A stretch of DNA of 64,000 nt from an uncultured Dorea sp. Lineage in GTDB: Bacteria; Bacillota; Clostridia; Lachnospirales; Lachnospiraceae. Location of the stretch: the NCBI GenBank assembly GCA_910578495.1, contig CAJTRE010000008.1:17615-81614 (forward strand), written 5' to 3'. Below the pieces are notes generated by a model. The model was not told where the DNA came from. It made no database searches and was given only the letters and a program-made list of their open reading frames with translations. Shown here in pieces: positions 52,752 through 61,051 of this stretch. Both the position numbers and the translations under genes were made by a program. Positions within the stretch are counted from its first letter, which is position 1. Each line of letters starts with the position of its first letter.

Positions 52752-53237
52752 TTACACTCTCCTTTTGATTTTCTCTTGTATTTTCCTCTCAACTGCTTCT
52801 GGAACAAACTGAGAAATATCTCCTCCAAAAGCCGCCACTTCCTTTACTACTGTCGAACTAAGGTAAGAATATTCAAGACCTGTAGTTAAAAAAACCGTCT
52901 CCAGTTCCGGCAATAACTTGTGATTCGTCTGTGACATCTGTAATTCGTACTCAAAATCCGTCACTGCCCGCAGACCACGTATTACCATCTTTGCCGACGT
53001 TTCTTTTGCAAAATCTACCAAAAGTCCCTCGAAAGGAATAATCTCCACATTTGGTATATCTTTTGTTACTTCCTTTAACATTCTAACACGTTCTTCTATG
53101 GAAAACAACGGTGTTTTTGCCTTATTATATAGTACGCCTACAATTAATTCATCTGCAAGCTTTGACGAACGTCTGATTATATCCAGATGTCCGTATGTGA
53201 CCGGATCAAAACTGCCCGGATAAATTGCTTTTAACAT
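52752..53237 (-). CDS. coaD: Phosphopantetheine adenylyltransferase
   Basis: Fourth step of coenzyme A synthesis. The 161-residue protein has GSFDPVTYGHLDII (the TxGH nucleotidyl-transfer motif) and the IRGLRAVTDFEYE loop. It overlaps rsmD by 7 bases, the usual rsmD-coaD pair. Confidence 0.97.
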   Translation of the reverse strand: MLKAIYPGSFDPVTYGHLDIIRRSSKLADELIVGVLYNKAKTPLFSIEERVRMLKEVTKDIPNVEIIPFEGLLVDFAKETSAKMVIRGLRAVTDFEYELQMSQTNHKLLPELETVFLTTGLEYSYLSSTVVKEVAAFGGDISQFVPEAVERKIQEKIKRRV

Positions 53238-53800
53238 ATTTCTTTCCTTCCTGCCGGTTCCAGAAACACATGCTTATTCGTCTTATATTCTTTCGATTTA
53301 ATCATAGAAAATCCAAGATCTTCTATATAATCAAATTCCGTTTCTTTGGACGCCTCTATAATAATGATTCCATCCTCTGAGAGAAGTTCTGAACCAGACA
53401 AGTATTCCAGCACTCTCTTTTCAAATCCCTGATTATACGGAGGATCCATATAAATATAGTCAAAATTCTTTTCGCCTTCTAACTTATAAAGCGCCGTCAT
53501 CACATCTACAGAAAGAGTCATAGCTTTCCGGTCCAGTTTCGTGTGTTTCAAATTCTCTTTCACACACGCCATAGCTTTCGGATTATTTTCTACAAACACA
53601 GCGCCTTTTGCTCCCCGGCTTAACGCTTCAATCCCGATACCGCCGCTTCCTGCAAAAAGATCCAGAAACAGACTGTCGTAAATATACGGCGCCAACATAT
53701 TAAACAGCGTTTCCTTAATACGATCTGTCGTCGGCCTTGTATCTAATCCGTCTAAAGTTTTTAGCTGTAGTCTTTTTGCAGCACCTGCGATCACTCTCAT
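53231..53800 (-). CDS. rsmD: 16S rRNA (guanine-966-N2) methyltransferase
   Basis: A 189-residue SAM-dependent methyltransferase: RVIAGAAKRL start, SAM motif FLDLFAGSGGIGIEALSRGA and the catalytic DPPY in YMDPPYNQG. ATG 53800 is 8 bases after GGAG; the GTG two codons earlier is too close to it. Confidence 0.96.
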   Translation of the reverse strand: MRVIAGAAKRLQLKTLDGLDTRPTTDRIKETLFNMLAPYIYDSLFLDLFAGSGGIGIEALSRGAKGAVFVENNPKAMACVKENLKHTKLDRKAMTLSVDVMTALYKLEGEKNFDYIYMDPPYNQGFEKRVLEYLSGSELLSEDGIIIIEASKETEFDYIEDLGFSMIKSKEYKTNKHVFLEPAGRKEIC

Positions 53801-53851
53801 ACACAACGCTCCTTCATGACTATTTTTTGAAAAATCTTATTAGCTAAGAAA

Positions 53852-53857
53852 ATTATA
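53852..53857 (-). promoter_or_regulatory. Extended -10 promoter of rsmD-coaD
   Basis: Minus strand TATAAT preceded by TGA (extended -10), about 52 bases before rsmD; the -35 region is only a T-run. Confidence 0.55.
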
Positions 53858-53901
53858 TCACATTTCTTACTTAAATAAAAAACTTATTTTAAAGATAATA
53901 A

Positions 53902-53941
53902 AAAAAGGATGCAGCAATATTTTATTTTCTACACCCTTTTT
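53902..53941 (-). terminator. Terminator after the PadR-linked ABC operon
   Basis: Minus strand AAAAAGGGTGTAG, an A/T loop, CTGCATCCTTTTTTT; the stem has two mismatches but a seven-T tail follows. Confidence 0.7.
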
Positions 53942-53970
53942 CATTATTGGAGGTTTTACAATTAGAGGTT

Positions 53971-54732
53971 TTACATTCTTTTCAATATTTCTTGATAGAA
54001 TGTCTCTCTATCTTCTTGTCGTGCCAAATCTTCTACAATCTGTCCGTCTTTCAGAAAGATAATACGTTTACAATAGCTTGCAATAATAGGATCGTGCGTC
54101 ACCAGAAGAATCGTTTTACCAAATTCTTCATTGATCTCAGAAAATGCCTGTATCACGACCTCAGAGGATTCTGTATCGAGGTTTCCGGTAGGCTCGTCTG
54201 CTAAAATAAGATCCGGATCTGCGCTTAATGTACGGCAAAGCGCCACTCTCTGCTTCTCACCACCGGATAATTCATAAGGTTTTTTCCCAAGTAAATGGGA
54301 AATGGAAAACCGCTTGGCCAGCCGCTCTACCGTTGCTATGCTTTCTTTTGTGTCTGCCTCATCTAAAATTAATGGCAGCATCATATTTTCCCGCACTGTA
54401 AGCGAATCCATCAGATAAAAGTCCTGAAATACAAAGGATAATTCACGCCGCCGGATTCCGGCAAGTTTTCGTCCATAGATATTCTTACTATCTGTTTCTT
54501 TATAATATACCTTGCCTCCATTTGGTTTATCCATCAGTCCGAGAGTTTTAAGAAGTGTTGTTTTTCCGCCTCCGGAACGCCCCATGATTGCCACAAACTC
54601 ACCTTGTTCCACTTCAAAAGTAATCCCTTTCAGTACATTTTGAACAATCTTTTCTCCGGTCTGGGAAACCATCTTATAACTCCGCTTCAAATCTTCTGTC
54701 CGCAAGATAATATTCTTTTTTTCATCGCTCAT
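53971..54732 (-). CDS. ABC transporter ATP-binding protein, LolD/BceA type
   Basis: A 253-residue ATPase: Walker A GRSGGGKTT, signature LSGGEKQRVALCRTL, Walker B LILADEPTGNLD and LVTHD switch. It overlaps the permease gene in an ATGA junction. As in the 11-14 kb module, the permease gene comes first. Likely pumps or frees a substrate at the outer membrane face together with the FtsX-type permease. Confidence 0.94.
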   Translation of the reverse strand: MSDEKKNIILRTEDLKRSYKMVSQTGEKIVQNVLKGITFEVEQGEFVAIMGRSGGGKTTLLKTLGLMDKPNGGKVYYKETDSKNIYGRKLAGIRRRELSFVFQDFYLMDSLTVRENMMLPLILDEADTKESIATVERLAKRFSISHLLGKKPYELSGGEKQRVALCRTLSADPDLILADEPTGNLDTESSEVVIQAFSEINEEFGKTILLVTHDPIIASYCKRIIFLKDGQIVEDLARQEDRETFYQEILKRM

Positions 54733-56678
54733 CTGCCATCCCCCCTCTCAATACTTTTCACATTTCTGTATGTCAAAATCAAAATTACTGTGCCAAAGAA
54801 ACCTGCAACTCCCAGAAGCGTAAGCCCAAGCCTTACGGAATATCTAAGCAGCCATTCTTTTGGCAGATGTTTTAGATAAATCTGTGAAATAATGTACGGA
54901 AGCGAAAGTAATATTCCACCTGTAACCGGTACTGCACCGGATAAAAATGTCTCTTTGAAAATGTATTTCTTTCGTTTCTTCGGTTCAATTCCAGAACGTG
55001 TATAAAATTCATATTTCCATTTCATATCCGGCAAATCACACTCAACTTTTATGAGCCAGACGAACAACAAGCTGGCAGCTAAGATGATTACGTTCAAAAC
55101 AATTATTGTAACCTGTATAACATGCGATTGTTTCGATTGAAGTAACAATGGGTTCTTCTCATATAGCAAAAATTCTCTATTACCATCTGCCTTTTGCTTC
55201 TCATTCTGTTTATTCATGTAGTCATTGATTTCTGAGGCGACTGCTTCCTCTTGCTCCGATACATTTAACATAACGGTAAGATTCGCACCGTCTGCTTTTG
55301 CCTTAAGTTCTTCAAAATGTTCATCGGAAAACACAATGATATGCTCCCATTTACTGTCTTCAAAAACGCCTGTTAAAATTCGGTCTTCTTTGCTTACAAT
55401 CGTATATTGTTTATCAAAATCACTTGTCTTCACATCCACTCCCGCTACATAATTCCACAAATCCCCACGCATCATTCCTGCATATATTTCCGGTGTTTTT
55501 GTGCCATAGTCAATGCCAAGATCGTTTCGCTCAGACCGCTCTCGTTGATAAACCACATGAACTTCTGCATCTTTCAGATTCAGAGATTCTCCTGTCCACG
55601 CTTCATAATCTTTCTCTGAAATTCCTGTATGTTCTGCCACATCTGGCGTCGTTACTCGTATACAAGGCTGCATTTTCACATCTATGTCATATTTCCCCTC
55701 TAACGATCTCACAAATGTCTCGTCCTCTCGGTCTGCAATCCATACTATGTCATAGGGATAATTCTCCGGTGCTTCAAATGGGAGGCTGTCAAAGAATAAA
55801 ACGCTACAGCTGCATAATGCCAACACCAGAAATACTGCCATAATATAGGTCATATTGATATTATAGAAAAATCGGTGATACCAATTGTCAAGCCATGGAA
55901 GTCTGCGGAAATATTTTCCGGCTTTGAACCGCATCCGATACAACCACACACTGCCTGCTCCGATTAGAACACACAGGAGTCCTATCTCTATTGAGAACAA
56001 AGGGAAATTCCCAGATACTTTTCCCCAGTAAAACCATTGACTGCTATAGGAAAGAATCGCAAGCCCCAGTCCTATCAACAAAATCTTCCATCTGTTTTTT
56101 ACAGGTTTTCCGCTTCCTCGTCCAATAGATACAACCGCTTCCATACCTAGTAAATCAATGATCATGGCAAAGATAAAAAATAACATTAAGAATTCTCCGA
56201 TACCGGTGAATATGGTTGCCCAAAATGCCGTCATATTCTGCGCATATGTTACCGTCACTTCAGGGAACAACTGCCGGATTCCCACTACAACTACTCCTGA
56301 CAGCGCGTATCCAAGTATACTTCCGCCAGCCATTGAAATGATTGTAATGCTTCCAAACTCACATCCGATAAACCATCTTCTATGCTTCTTCTTAATGCCC
56401 ATAAGTTCCAAAAGCTTATATTCATAAGCGCGGCTTCTTACATGCACCAGCATGACTAGAATCATTAAAAAGTAAAGGAGTTCGTAAGATTGAGAAAAAG
56501 TATGCCACGTCATATATTGTACAATGTCATTGCCGCCTTCTCCACCGAGCATTACGTACAGACAATCTCCTATGGTAGAAGATAAATAAACGACTGCCAT
56601 CATAATCATGCCGCAAAATAATACGGACAGATAACTCTTTTTACTTTTCAGAAGTCCTTTGATAAATATTTTCTTCAT
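54729..56678 (-). CDS. FtsX-family ABC permease with large extracellular domain
   Basis: A 649-residue permease with one helix at the N-terminus, a group of helices to about residue 290, a large extracellular domain (about 300-525) and C-terminal helices. This is close to the BceB layout, but no two-component system adjoins; a PadR regulator leads the unit instead. ATG 56678 follows GAGGTG; the longer frame to 56765 runs into the preceding gene and is not supported. Confidence 0.9.
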   Translation of the reverse strand: MKKIFIKGLLKSKKSYLSVLFCGMIMMAVVYLSSTIGDCLYVMLGGEGGNDIVQYMTWHTFSQSYELLYFLMILVMLVHVRSRAYEYKLLELMGIKKKHRRWFIGCEFGSITIISMAGGSILGYALSGVVVVGIRQLFPEVTVTYAQNMTAFWATIFTGIGEFLMLFFIFAMIIDLLGMEAVVSIGRGSGKPVKNRWKILLIGLGLAILSYSSQWFYWGKVSGNFPLFSIEIGLLCVLIGAGSVWLYRMRFKAGKYFRRLPWLDNWYHRFFYNINMTYIMAVFLVLALCSCSVLFFDSLPFEAPENYPYDIVWIADREDETFVRSLEGKYDIDVKMQPCIRVTTPDVAEHTGISEKDYEAWTGESLNLKDAEVHVVYQRERSERNDLGIDYGTKTPEIYAGMMRGDLWNYVAGVDVKTSDFDKQYTIVSKEDRILTGVFEDSKWEHIIVFSDEHFEELKAKADGANLTVMLNVSEQEEAVASEINDYMNKQNEKQKADGNREFLLYEKNPLLLQSKQSHVIQVTIIVLNVIILAASLLFVWLIKVECDLPDMKWKYEFYTRSGIEPKKRKKYIFKETFLSGAVPVTGGILLSLPYIISQIYLKHLPKEWLLRYSVRLGLTLLGVAGFFGTVILILTYRNVKSIERGDGR

Positions 56679-56706
56679 AATCTTCACCTCACAGGAATAT
56701 TCTACG

Positions 56707-57417
56707 CTAAGTTTTAGAATTCGGACGATTCCGCATCGCTCCAGAAATACAGGAAATGGACGCACATATCCATATCACAAAACAAGTCATACCCATATAG
56801 TTTACTAACTGCTGTGCTTCTGTAGAAAAACCTGTTATTTTTTTCCCGTATTTCATACTTATGATCTGAAGGATAACACCAAGAAACAACATTCCGACAC
56901 CTAAGGCGGACGCCGGCAGCGTTTTAGACATATCGCTGCTATACCGGACTGCTTTCTTTCCAGCAACATAAAACAATCCTCCAAAAGAAAGCAAACCTAA
57001 CTCAGAAAGCAGAAAAGCGATCCAGATTTTTGCCGACATATATTCCCCAAGTAAAATGCCAAAACATAGAATAAATATAAATCCCAGATTCAGTCCTGAA
57101 AAAAACAACAAAACAAACCCTGCAATCTCATAATATGCTCCTGCGAATCTTAGTAGTTTTCTTCCTCCTGGCGCTTTGATTCCGCCTACTGCATACATCA
57201 GTTCGTCGCAGAACTCCTTCGGACTTTTTTCAAGGATATTCTCTAAAAACTCCCCGCGTTCCATTGCTTCTACTGCCATTCCGGCAATATCTTTCTGAAT
57301 CAGTGCAATTTCGTGTGCCTTTAATGGAAACGTATCAATATAACGGTTCATCTTACGAATGACACGTTTATTTTTTTCCTCTATTTTTTCATTTTTTATA
57401 TCTTTTTGTTCCATCAT
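56707..57417 (-). CDS. PadR-linked membrane protein, paralogue A
   Basis: A 236-residue protein: a helical cytoplasmic domain (about 18-100, with RKMNRYIDTFPLKAHEI and SPKEFCDELMYAVGGIK) followed by four membrane segments. The soluble domain resembles the HAAS/DUF1048-type domains that accompany PadR regulators. It is a close paralogue of the gene just upstream. It begins 2 bases after that gene ends and precedes the permease by 28 bases. Function unknown. Confidence 0.82.
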   Translation of the reverse strand: MMEQKDIKNEKIEEKNKRVIRKMNRYIDTFPLKAHEIALIQKDIAGMAVEAMERGEFLENILEKSPKEFCDELMYAVGGIKAPGGRKLLRFAGAYYEIAGFVLLFFSGLNLGFIFILCFGILLGEYMSAKIWIAFLLSELGLLSFGGLFYVAGKKAVRYSSDMSKTLPASALGVGMLFLGVILQIISMKYGKKITGFSTEAQQLVNYMGMTCFVIWICASISCISGAMRNRPNSKT

Positions 57418-57419
57418 AT

Positions 57420-58106
57420 CTATTCCTCACTGTATGAAATTATTGAAATACTTTCTTCTTCCAAATGCGGACAATTCCTCTTTGCACCTATCATGAAAAG
57501 GACAGAAGAAAAGCAGCAAAATACAAGGCTTAAAAGCAACAAAATCATCGGTTCTTTTCCTATTTCCGTTATGAAATCATACATCCAAGAGCCAAATTCT
57601 AAAACAAACATTCCTACCGCCCACTTCATAGCCTTATCTGACAGACTGACATCTGTGCTGTATTGAAGGGCACGTTTTCCAGCGATGTAATAAACGATAC
57701 CCAAGATTACCGCTTTGATTCCCCCTGGCAACAGCTCCCGGACTCCTGTCAATATATCCGGATGCTCTGAAAACAACTCTCCAAACGTCAGAACAACCGC
57801 TGATGATAAATCAAAAATTACCCCAAATAAAAATAAAAAGGCAATCAGTTTATACCATGCTCCAACAAATCTTAAAATCTTTCTGCCACCCGGTGTCTTA
57901 ATCCCACCTATCGCATATATTAACTCATCACAGAACTCTCTCGGGCTCTTTCCAAGTACCTTCTCAAGCGGTTCTCCCCGATTCTGCGCTTCTTCTGCCA
58001 TTCCATCAAGGTCCTTATGAATCAAAATGATTTCTTCTGATTTTAATGGGAATGTACTAATGTATTTCTTCATCTTGTGAACTTGCTTTTGACTTTGCTC
58101 ATTCAT
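57420..58106 (-). CDS. PadR-linked membrane protein, paralogue B
   Basis: A 228-residue protein with the same build as its neighbour: soluble helical part (KMKKYISTFPLKSEEI, SPREFCDELIYAIGGIK, PGGRKILRF) and four membrane segments. The N-terminal 90 residues are very similar between the two while the membrane parts have diverged, as expected after tandem duplication. GGAGG precedes the ATG, 3 bases after padR. Confidence 0.82.
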   Translation of the reverse strand: MNEQSQKQVHKMKKYISTFPLKSEEIILIHKDLDGMAEEAQNRGEPLEKVLGKSPREFCDELIYAIGGIKTPGGRKILRFVGAWYKLIAFLFLFGVIFDLSSAVVLTFGELFSEHPDILTGVRELLPGGIKAVILGIVYYIAGKRALQYSTDVSLSDKAMKWAVGMFVLEFGSWMYDFITEIGKEPMILLLLSLVFCCFSSVLFMIGAKRNCPHLEEESISIISYSEE

Positions 58107-58109
58107 TAT

Positions 58110-58436
58110 CTATTCCTCCAATTCTAAAATCTGATTTACAGACGTTGACACTTGTTTCCAATAGTCTCGAAATTCTTCAAAGTACGCCTGCCCTTCTTCT
58201 GTCAGCGAATAATATTTACGGCTTGGTCCAAGTGGAGAAGGGCGAAGTTCGGAAGAGATGATATTCTTCTTTTCCAACCGGACCAGCAGTGGATATATCG
58301 TTCCCTCCTTAATTTCCTCAAAGCCATATTCCTGAAGCTTTGTAACAATCTCGTAGCCGTAAGTCGTGTCCTTTAATAATATTTTCAAGATACAACCCTC
58401 TAATGTTCCACGCATTAATTGCGATTTATCATACAT
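58110..58436 (-). CDS. PadR-family transcriptional regulator
   Basis: A 108-residue winged-helix regulator (LMRGTLEGCILKILL, GYEIVTKLQE, EGTIYPLLVRLEKK, GPSRKYYSLTEEG). PadR proteins repress transport and stress genes and release DNA when a ligand binds. It heads the five-gene unit PadR-membrane pair-permease-ATPase, and its promoter is overlapped by a palindrome, so it is probably autoregulated. Confidence 0.95.
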   Translation of the reverse strand: MYDKSQLMRGTLEGCILKILLKDTTYGYEIVTKLQEYGFEEIKEGTIYPLLVRLEKKNIISSELRPSPLGPSRKYYSLTEEGQAYFEEFRDYWKQVSTSVNQILELEE

Positions 58437-58497
58437 AAGTTCACCTGCTCCTTAATTCTTTACCTCCTAACTACTTTATACCACCTAGTAGCCTATG

Positions 58498-58530
58498 ACT
58501 ACATTGTAACACATAGTAGTGAATTGTCAA
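58498..58530 (-). promoter_or_regulatory. Promoter and PadR operator of the ABC operon
   Basis: Minus strand -35 TTGACA (58525-58530), 16-base spacer, -10 TACAAT (58503-58508). A dyad with arms ACTAC...GTAGT (58498-58520, 23 bases, ATGT/ACAT-like core) covers the spacer and -10. A weaker CTACT/AGTAG dyad lies just downstream (58471-58491). The position suits repression by the PadR protein. Confidence 0.7.
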
Positions 58531-58578
58531 CACAAAAAAGCAAGACTCACTTGATATCCGTTACACTTACATGAATAA

Positions 58579-58623
58579 GGAAAAAGAGACTCTTGACTAT
58601 AATAGTCAGAGTCTCCTTTTTCC
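58579..58623 (-). terminator. Terminator after the spore protein gene
   Basis: A long dyad: GGAAAAAGAGACTC and GAGTCTC-cTTTTTCC with inner TGACTAT/ATAGTCA. On the minus strand the stem ends in a T-run. Confidence 0.8.
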
Positions 58624-58647
58624 TCATTCGCGTTCGTTGCTATGCGC

Positions 58648-58854
58648 TTACTTGCCAGCCATCTGTTTCTCCTGCTGTTCGATCATTTTCTTAACCATAT
58701 AACCACCAACAGATCCATTCTGTCTAGAAGTAAGATCTCCGTTGTATCCGTCTGTTAACGGTACTCCTAATTCGTTTGCAACCTCATATTTGAATTTGTC
58801 AAGTGCTCCCTTTGCCTCTGGTACGGCTGCTCTGTTAGATGAACGATTTGCCAT
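58648..58854 (-). CDS. Alpha/beta-type small acid-soluble spore protein
   Basis: A 68-residue DNA-binding spore protein. The germination protease site region (FKYEVANELGV), the GGYMVKKMIE helix and a length of about 70 fit the family. It protects spore DNA and supplies amino acids at germination. AAAGGAGG precedes the ATG. I could not fit a convincing sigma-G promoter, although an AT-rich TATACTA lies near 58912-58918 on the minus strand. Its presence marks the organism as a spore former. Confidence 0.95.
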   Translation of the reverse strand: MANRSSNRAAVPEAKGALDKFKYEVANELGVPLTDGYNGDLTSRQNGSVGGYMVKKMIEQQEKQMAGK

Positions 58855-58925
58855 TTTTTTCTCCTCCTTTTGGTAACTTATCTTTGTAACTTTTCTTTTT
58901 GTTACACCGATAGTATATGGAGAAT

Positions 58926-60956
58926 TTATATTATTACACTGGAAGTTCTTTCATAGTCTGGAAGCATTTTCAAACAGTCGTGTTTATTTTTAATAAGCCA
59001 GTCTGCCGCGTCAGAAGCCATCTGTAAAACCGCCGCATCCTGATATACATCCCCCAGTCTGAAATCCATAAGTCCGCTTTGTCGGATGCCGAACAAATCT
59101 CCCGGCCCACGAAGTTTTAAGTCCTCACTTGCAATTTTAAAACCATCGTTAGAATGATTCAAAATGTCCAGTCGTTCTTTTGTCTCTTTTGCTTTTGAGG
59201 CAGTCATAAAGATACAATACGACTGGTATTTTCCCCGTCCTACACGTCCACGAAGCTGGTGTAGTTGGGCGAGTCCGAAACGCTCAGCGTTTTCAATCAG
59301 CATTACTGTAGAATTTGGGACGTCAATTCCCACCTCAATAACTGTAGTGGACACAAGAATCTGTATCTGATTATTACCAAACCTTGTCATAATCTCATCT
59401 TTTTCCGTCTGTTTCATCTTGCCATGAAGATACGAAACTTTGATGGAATCACCCATCTCACTTTGCAGACTTTCTGCATAGTCAATAACATTTTCTGCTT
59501 CTATGCTTTCACTTTCCTCCACCATGGGACAGATGACATAACATTGTCTGCCCTCAGCCACCTGCTTTTTCATAAAAGAATATGCAGTATTTCGATAACC
59601 TGTATCTACCACACAGTTCTTGATCGGCAGCCGGTTTGCCGGAAGCTCATCAATGACAGAAATGTCTAGATCTCCATACAAAATAATTGCAAGCGTTCTT
59701 GGAATCGGTGTTGCGCTCATAACAAGCACATGGGGAACACCGCCTTTTTCTGCAAATTTTTCACGCTGTTTTACACCAAATCTATGCTGTTCGTCCGTAA
59801 CAACAAGTGCGAGATTGTCATAAAACACTTTATCCTGAATAAGCGCATGGGTTCCGATAATAATCTTCACAAGTCCACATTCTATCCGGTCATACACTCT
59901 TCTTTTTTCTTTCGTTGTCATTGAGCCGGTAAGAAGCGCTGCTTTAATAGGAATATCATAAGTTTCAAACAAATTACAGATAGACTCATAATGCTGTCTT
60001 GCCAACACTTCCGTAGGCGCCATCATCGCTCCCTGGTAACCGTTTAGTGCAGTATTTAGAAGAGCCAACACCGCCACAATCGTTTTGCCGGAGCCTACGT
60101 CTCCTTGCACCAGCCTTGACATGACCGTATCAGACGCCATATTTGTTAGGATTTCTTCCCACACTTTCTGCTGTGCGCCTGTCAGTTGAAAAGGAAGTTT
60201 TCCAATGAAAGTATCAATCTTAGGATGTTTCTCCATGACATATTCATTTTCCTGTTTCTCATTGCTGTCCCGAAGTATTCGAAGTGACAGGATAAATGTC
60301 AGAAACTCTTCAAATACCAATCGTTTTCTTGCATGACAGAAGACTTCTTTATCCTCTGGAAAATGAATACCGCGAATGGCATAATTATACTCTGCCAATT
60401 CATATTTTAACCGCAGTTCCTCGGGAAGATTCTCTTTCGAAAGATTAAGACCTGTCAATGCCTGCTTCATAGCTTTCATGACCGCATTATTGGTGAGTCC
60501 GGAAGTAAGCCCGTAAATAGGCTGCAGCGTATTTAGTCTTTCTTCATACTTAGAAGACGGATAGAAAATCTCCGGATGTTCCATTACAAGGCCGTTTTTC
60601 CGATTGATGACACGTCCTCTTAATGTAACTGTACCGCCTTTCGCAAATGTATTACGAAGAAACGGCATCCGAAACCAAATGACGCGGATCGTCCCTGTAA
60701 GATCTTTCACATGAATGGTTGTAATCTGCATGGCTCTTGTTCCGGACACCTGTACTTTCCCAAATATAGCTCCGGTCACTGTAACAATCTGCCCTTCTTC
60801 CACTTCTCCAATAGGTACCGATTCTTCATACACATCATAACCTCTCGGATAATAGCGGATCAAATCGCCTACCGTAGAAATTCCTACTTTCTCAAACAAT
60901 TGCTGCGTCTTATCTCCGACACCTTTTAATTCTTTTATACTGGTTTCTTCAATCAT
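58926..60956 (-). CDS. recG: ATP-dependent DNA helicase RecG
   Basis: A 676-residue replication-fork regression helicase. Wedge/OB domain about 60-160; helicase motifs QGDVGSGKT (I), DEQHRFG (II, DEQH box), VMSATPIPRT (III), and GRVGRGKYQSYC (VI); C-terminal TRG motif region near GPGDLFGIRQSG. It follows fakA, the order seen in many Firmicutes (rpmB-asp23-fakA-recG). Confidence 0.97.
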   Translation of the reverse strand: MIEETSIKELKGVGDKTQQLFEKVGISTVGDLIRYYPRGYDVYEESVPIGEVEEGQIVTVTGAIFGKVQVSGTRAMQITTIHVKDLTGTIRVIWFRMPFLRNTFAKGGTVTLRGRVINRKNGLVMEHPEIFYPSSKYEERLNTLQPIYGLTSGLTNNAVMKAMKQALTGLNLSKENLPEELRLKYELAEYNYAIRGIHFPEDKEVFCHARKRLVFEEFLTFILSLRILRDSNEKQENEYVMEKHPKIDTFIGKLPFQLTGAQQKVWEEILTNMASDTVMSRLVQGDVGSGKTIVAVLALLNTALNGYQGAMMAPTEVLARQHYESICNLFETYDIPIKAALLTGSMTTKEKRRVYDRIECGLVKIIIGTHALIQDKVFYDNLALVVTDEQHRFGVKQREKFAEKGGVPHVLVMSATPIPRTLAIILYGDLDISVIDELPANRLPIKNCVVDTGYRNTAYSFMKKQVAEGRQCYVICPMVEESESIEAENVIDYAESLQSEMGDSIKVSYLHGKMKQTEKDEIMTRFGNNQIQILVSTTVIEVGIDVPNSTVMLIENAERFGLAQLHQLRGRVGRGKYQSYCIFMTASKAKETKERLDILNHSNDGFKIASEDLKLRGPGDLFGIRQSGLMDFRLGDVYQDAAVLQMASDAADWLIKNKHDCLKMLPDYERTSSVII

Positions 60957-60978
60957 AAATGTTCCTGTTTATAACGAT

Positions 60979-61002
60979 ACAGGGGACATGACTGCCCCCT
61001 GT
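60979..61002. other. GC-rich hairpin between fakA and recG
   Basis: ACAGGGG (60979-60985) and CCCCTGT (60996-61002) form a 7-bp stem. There is no T-tract, so it is more likely a processing or attenuation hairpin than a terminator. Confidence 0.45.
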
Positions 61003-61051
61003 ACTTACGTTATCTTTCCTATTTGAAATCCATGTAACACATAGTTTCGTC

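Noticed and set aside
58855..58925. Sigma-G promoter for the spore protein
   Set aside because: TATACTA is close to the -10 pattern, but no -35 fits at the right distance, so I did not list it as a feature.
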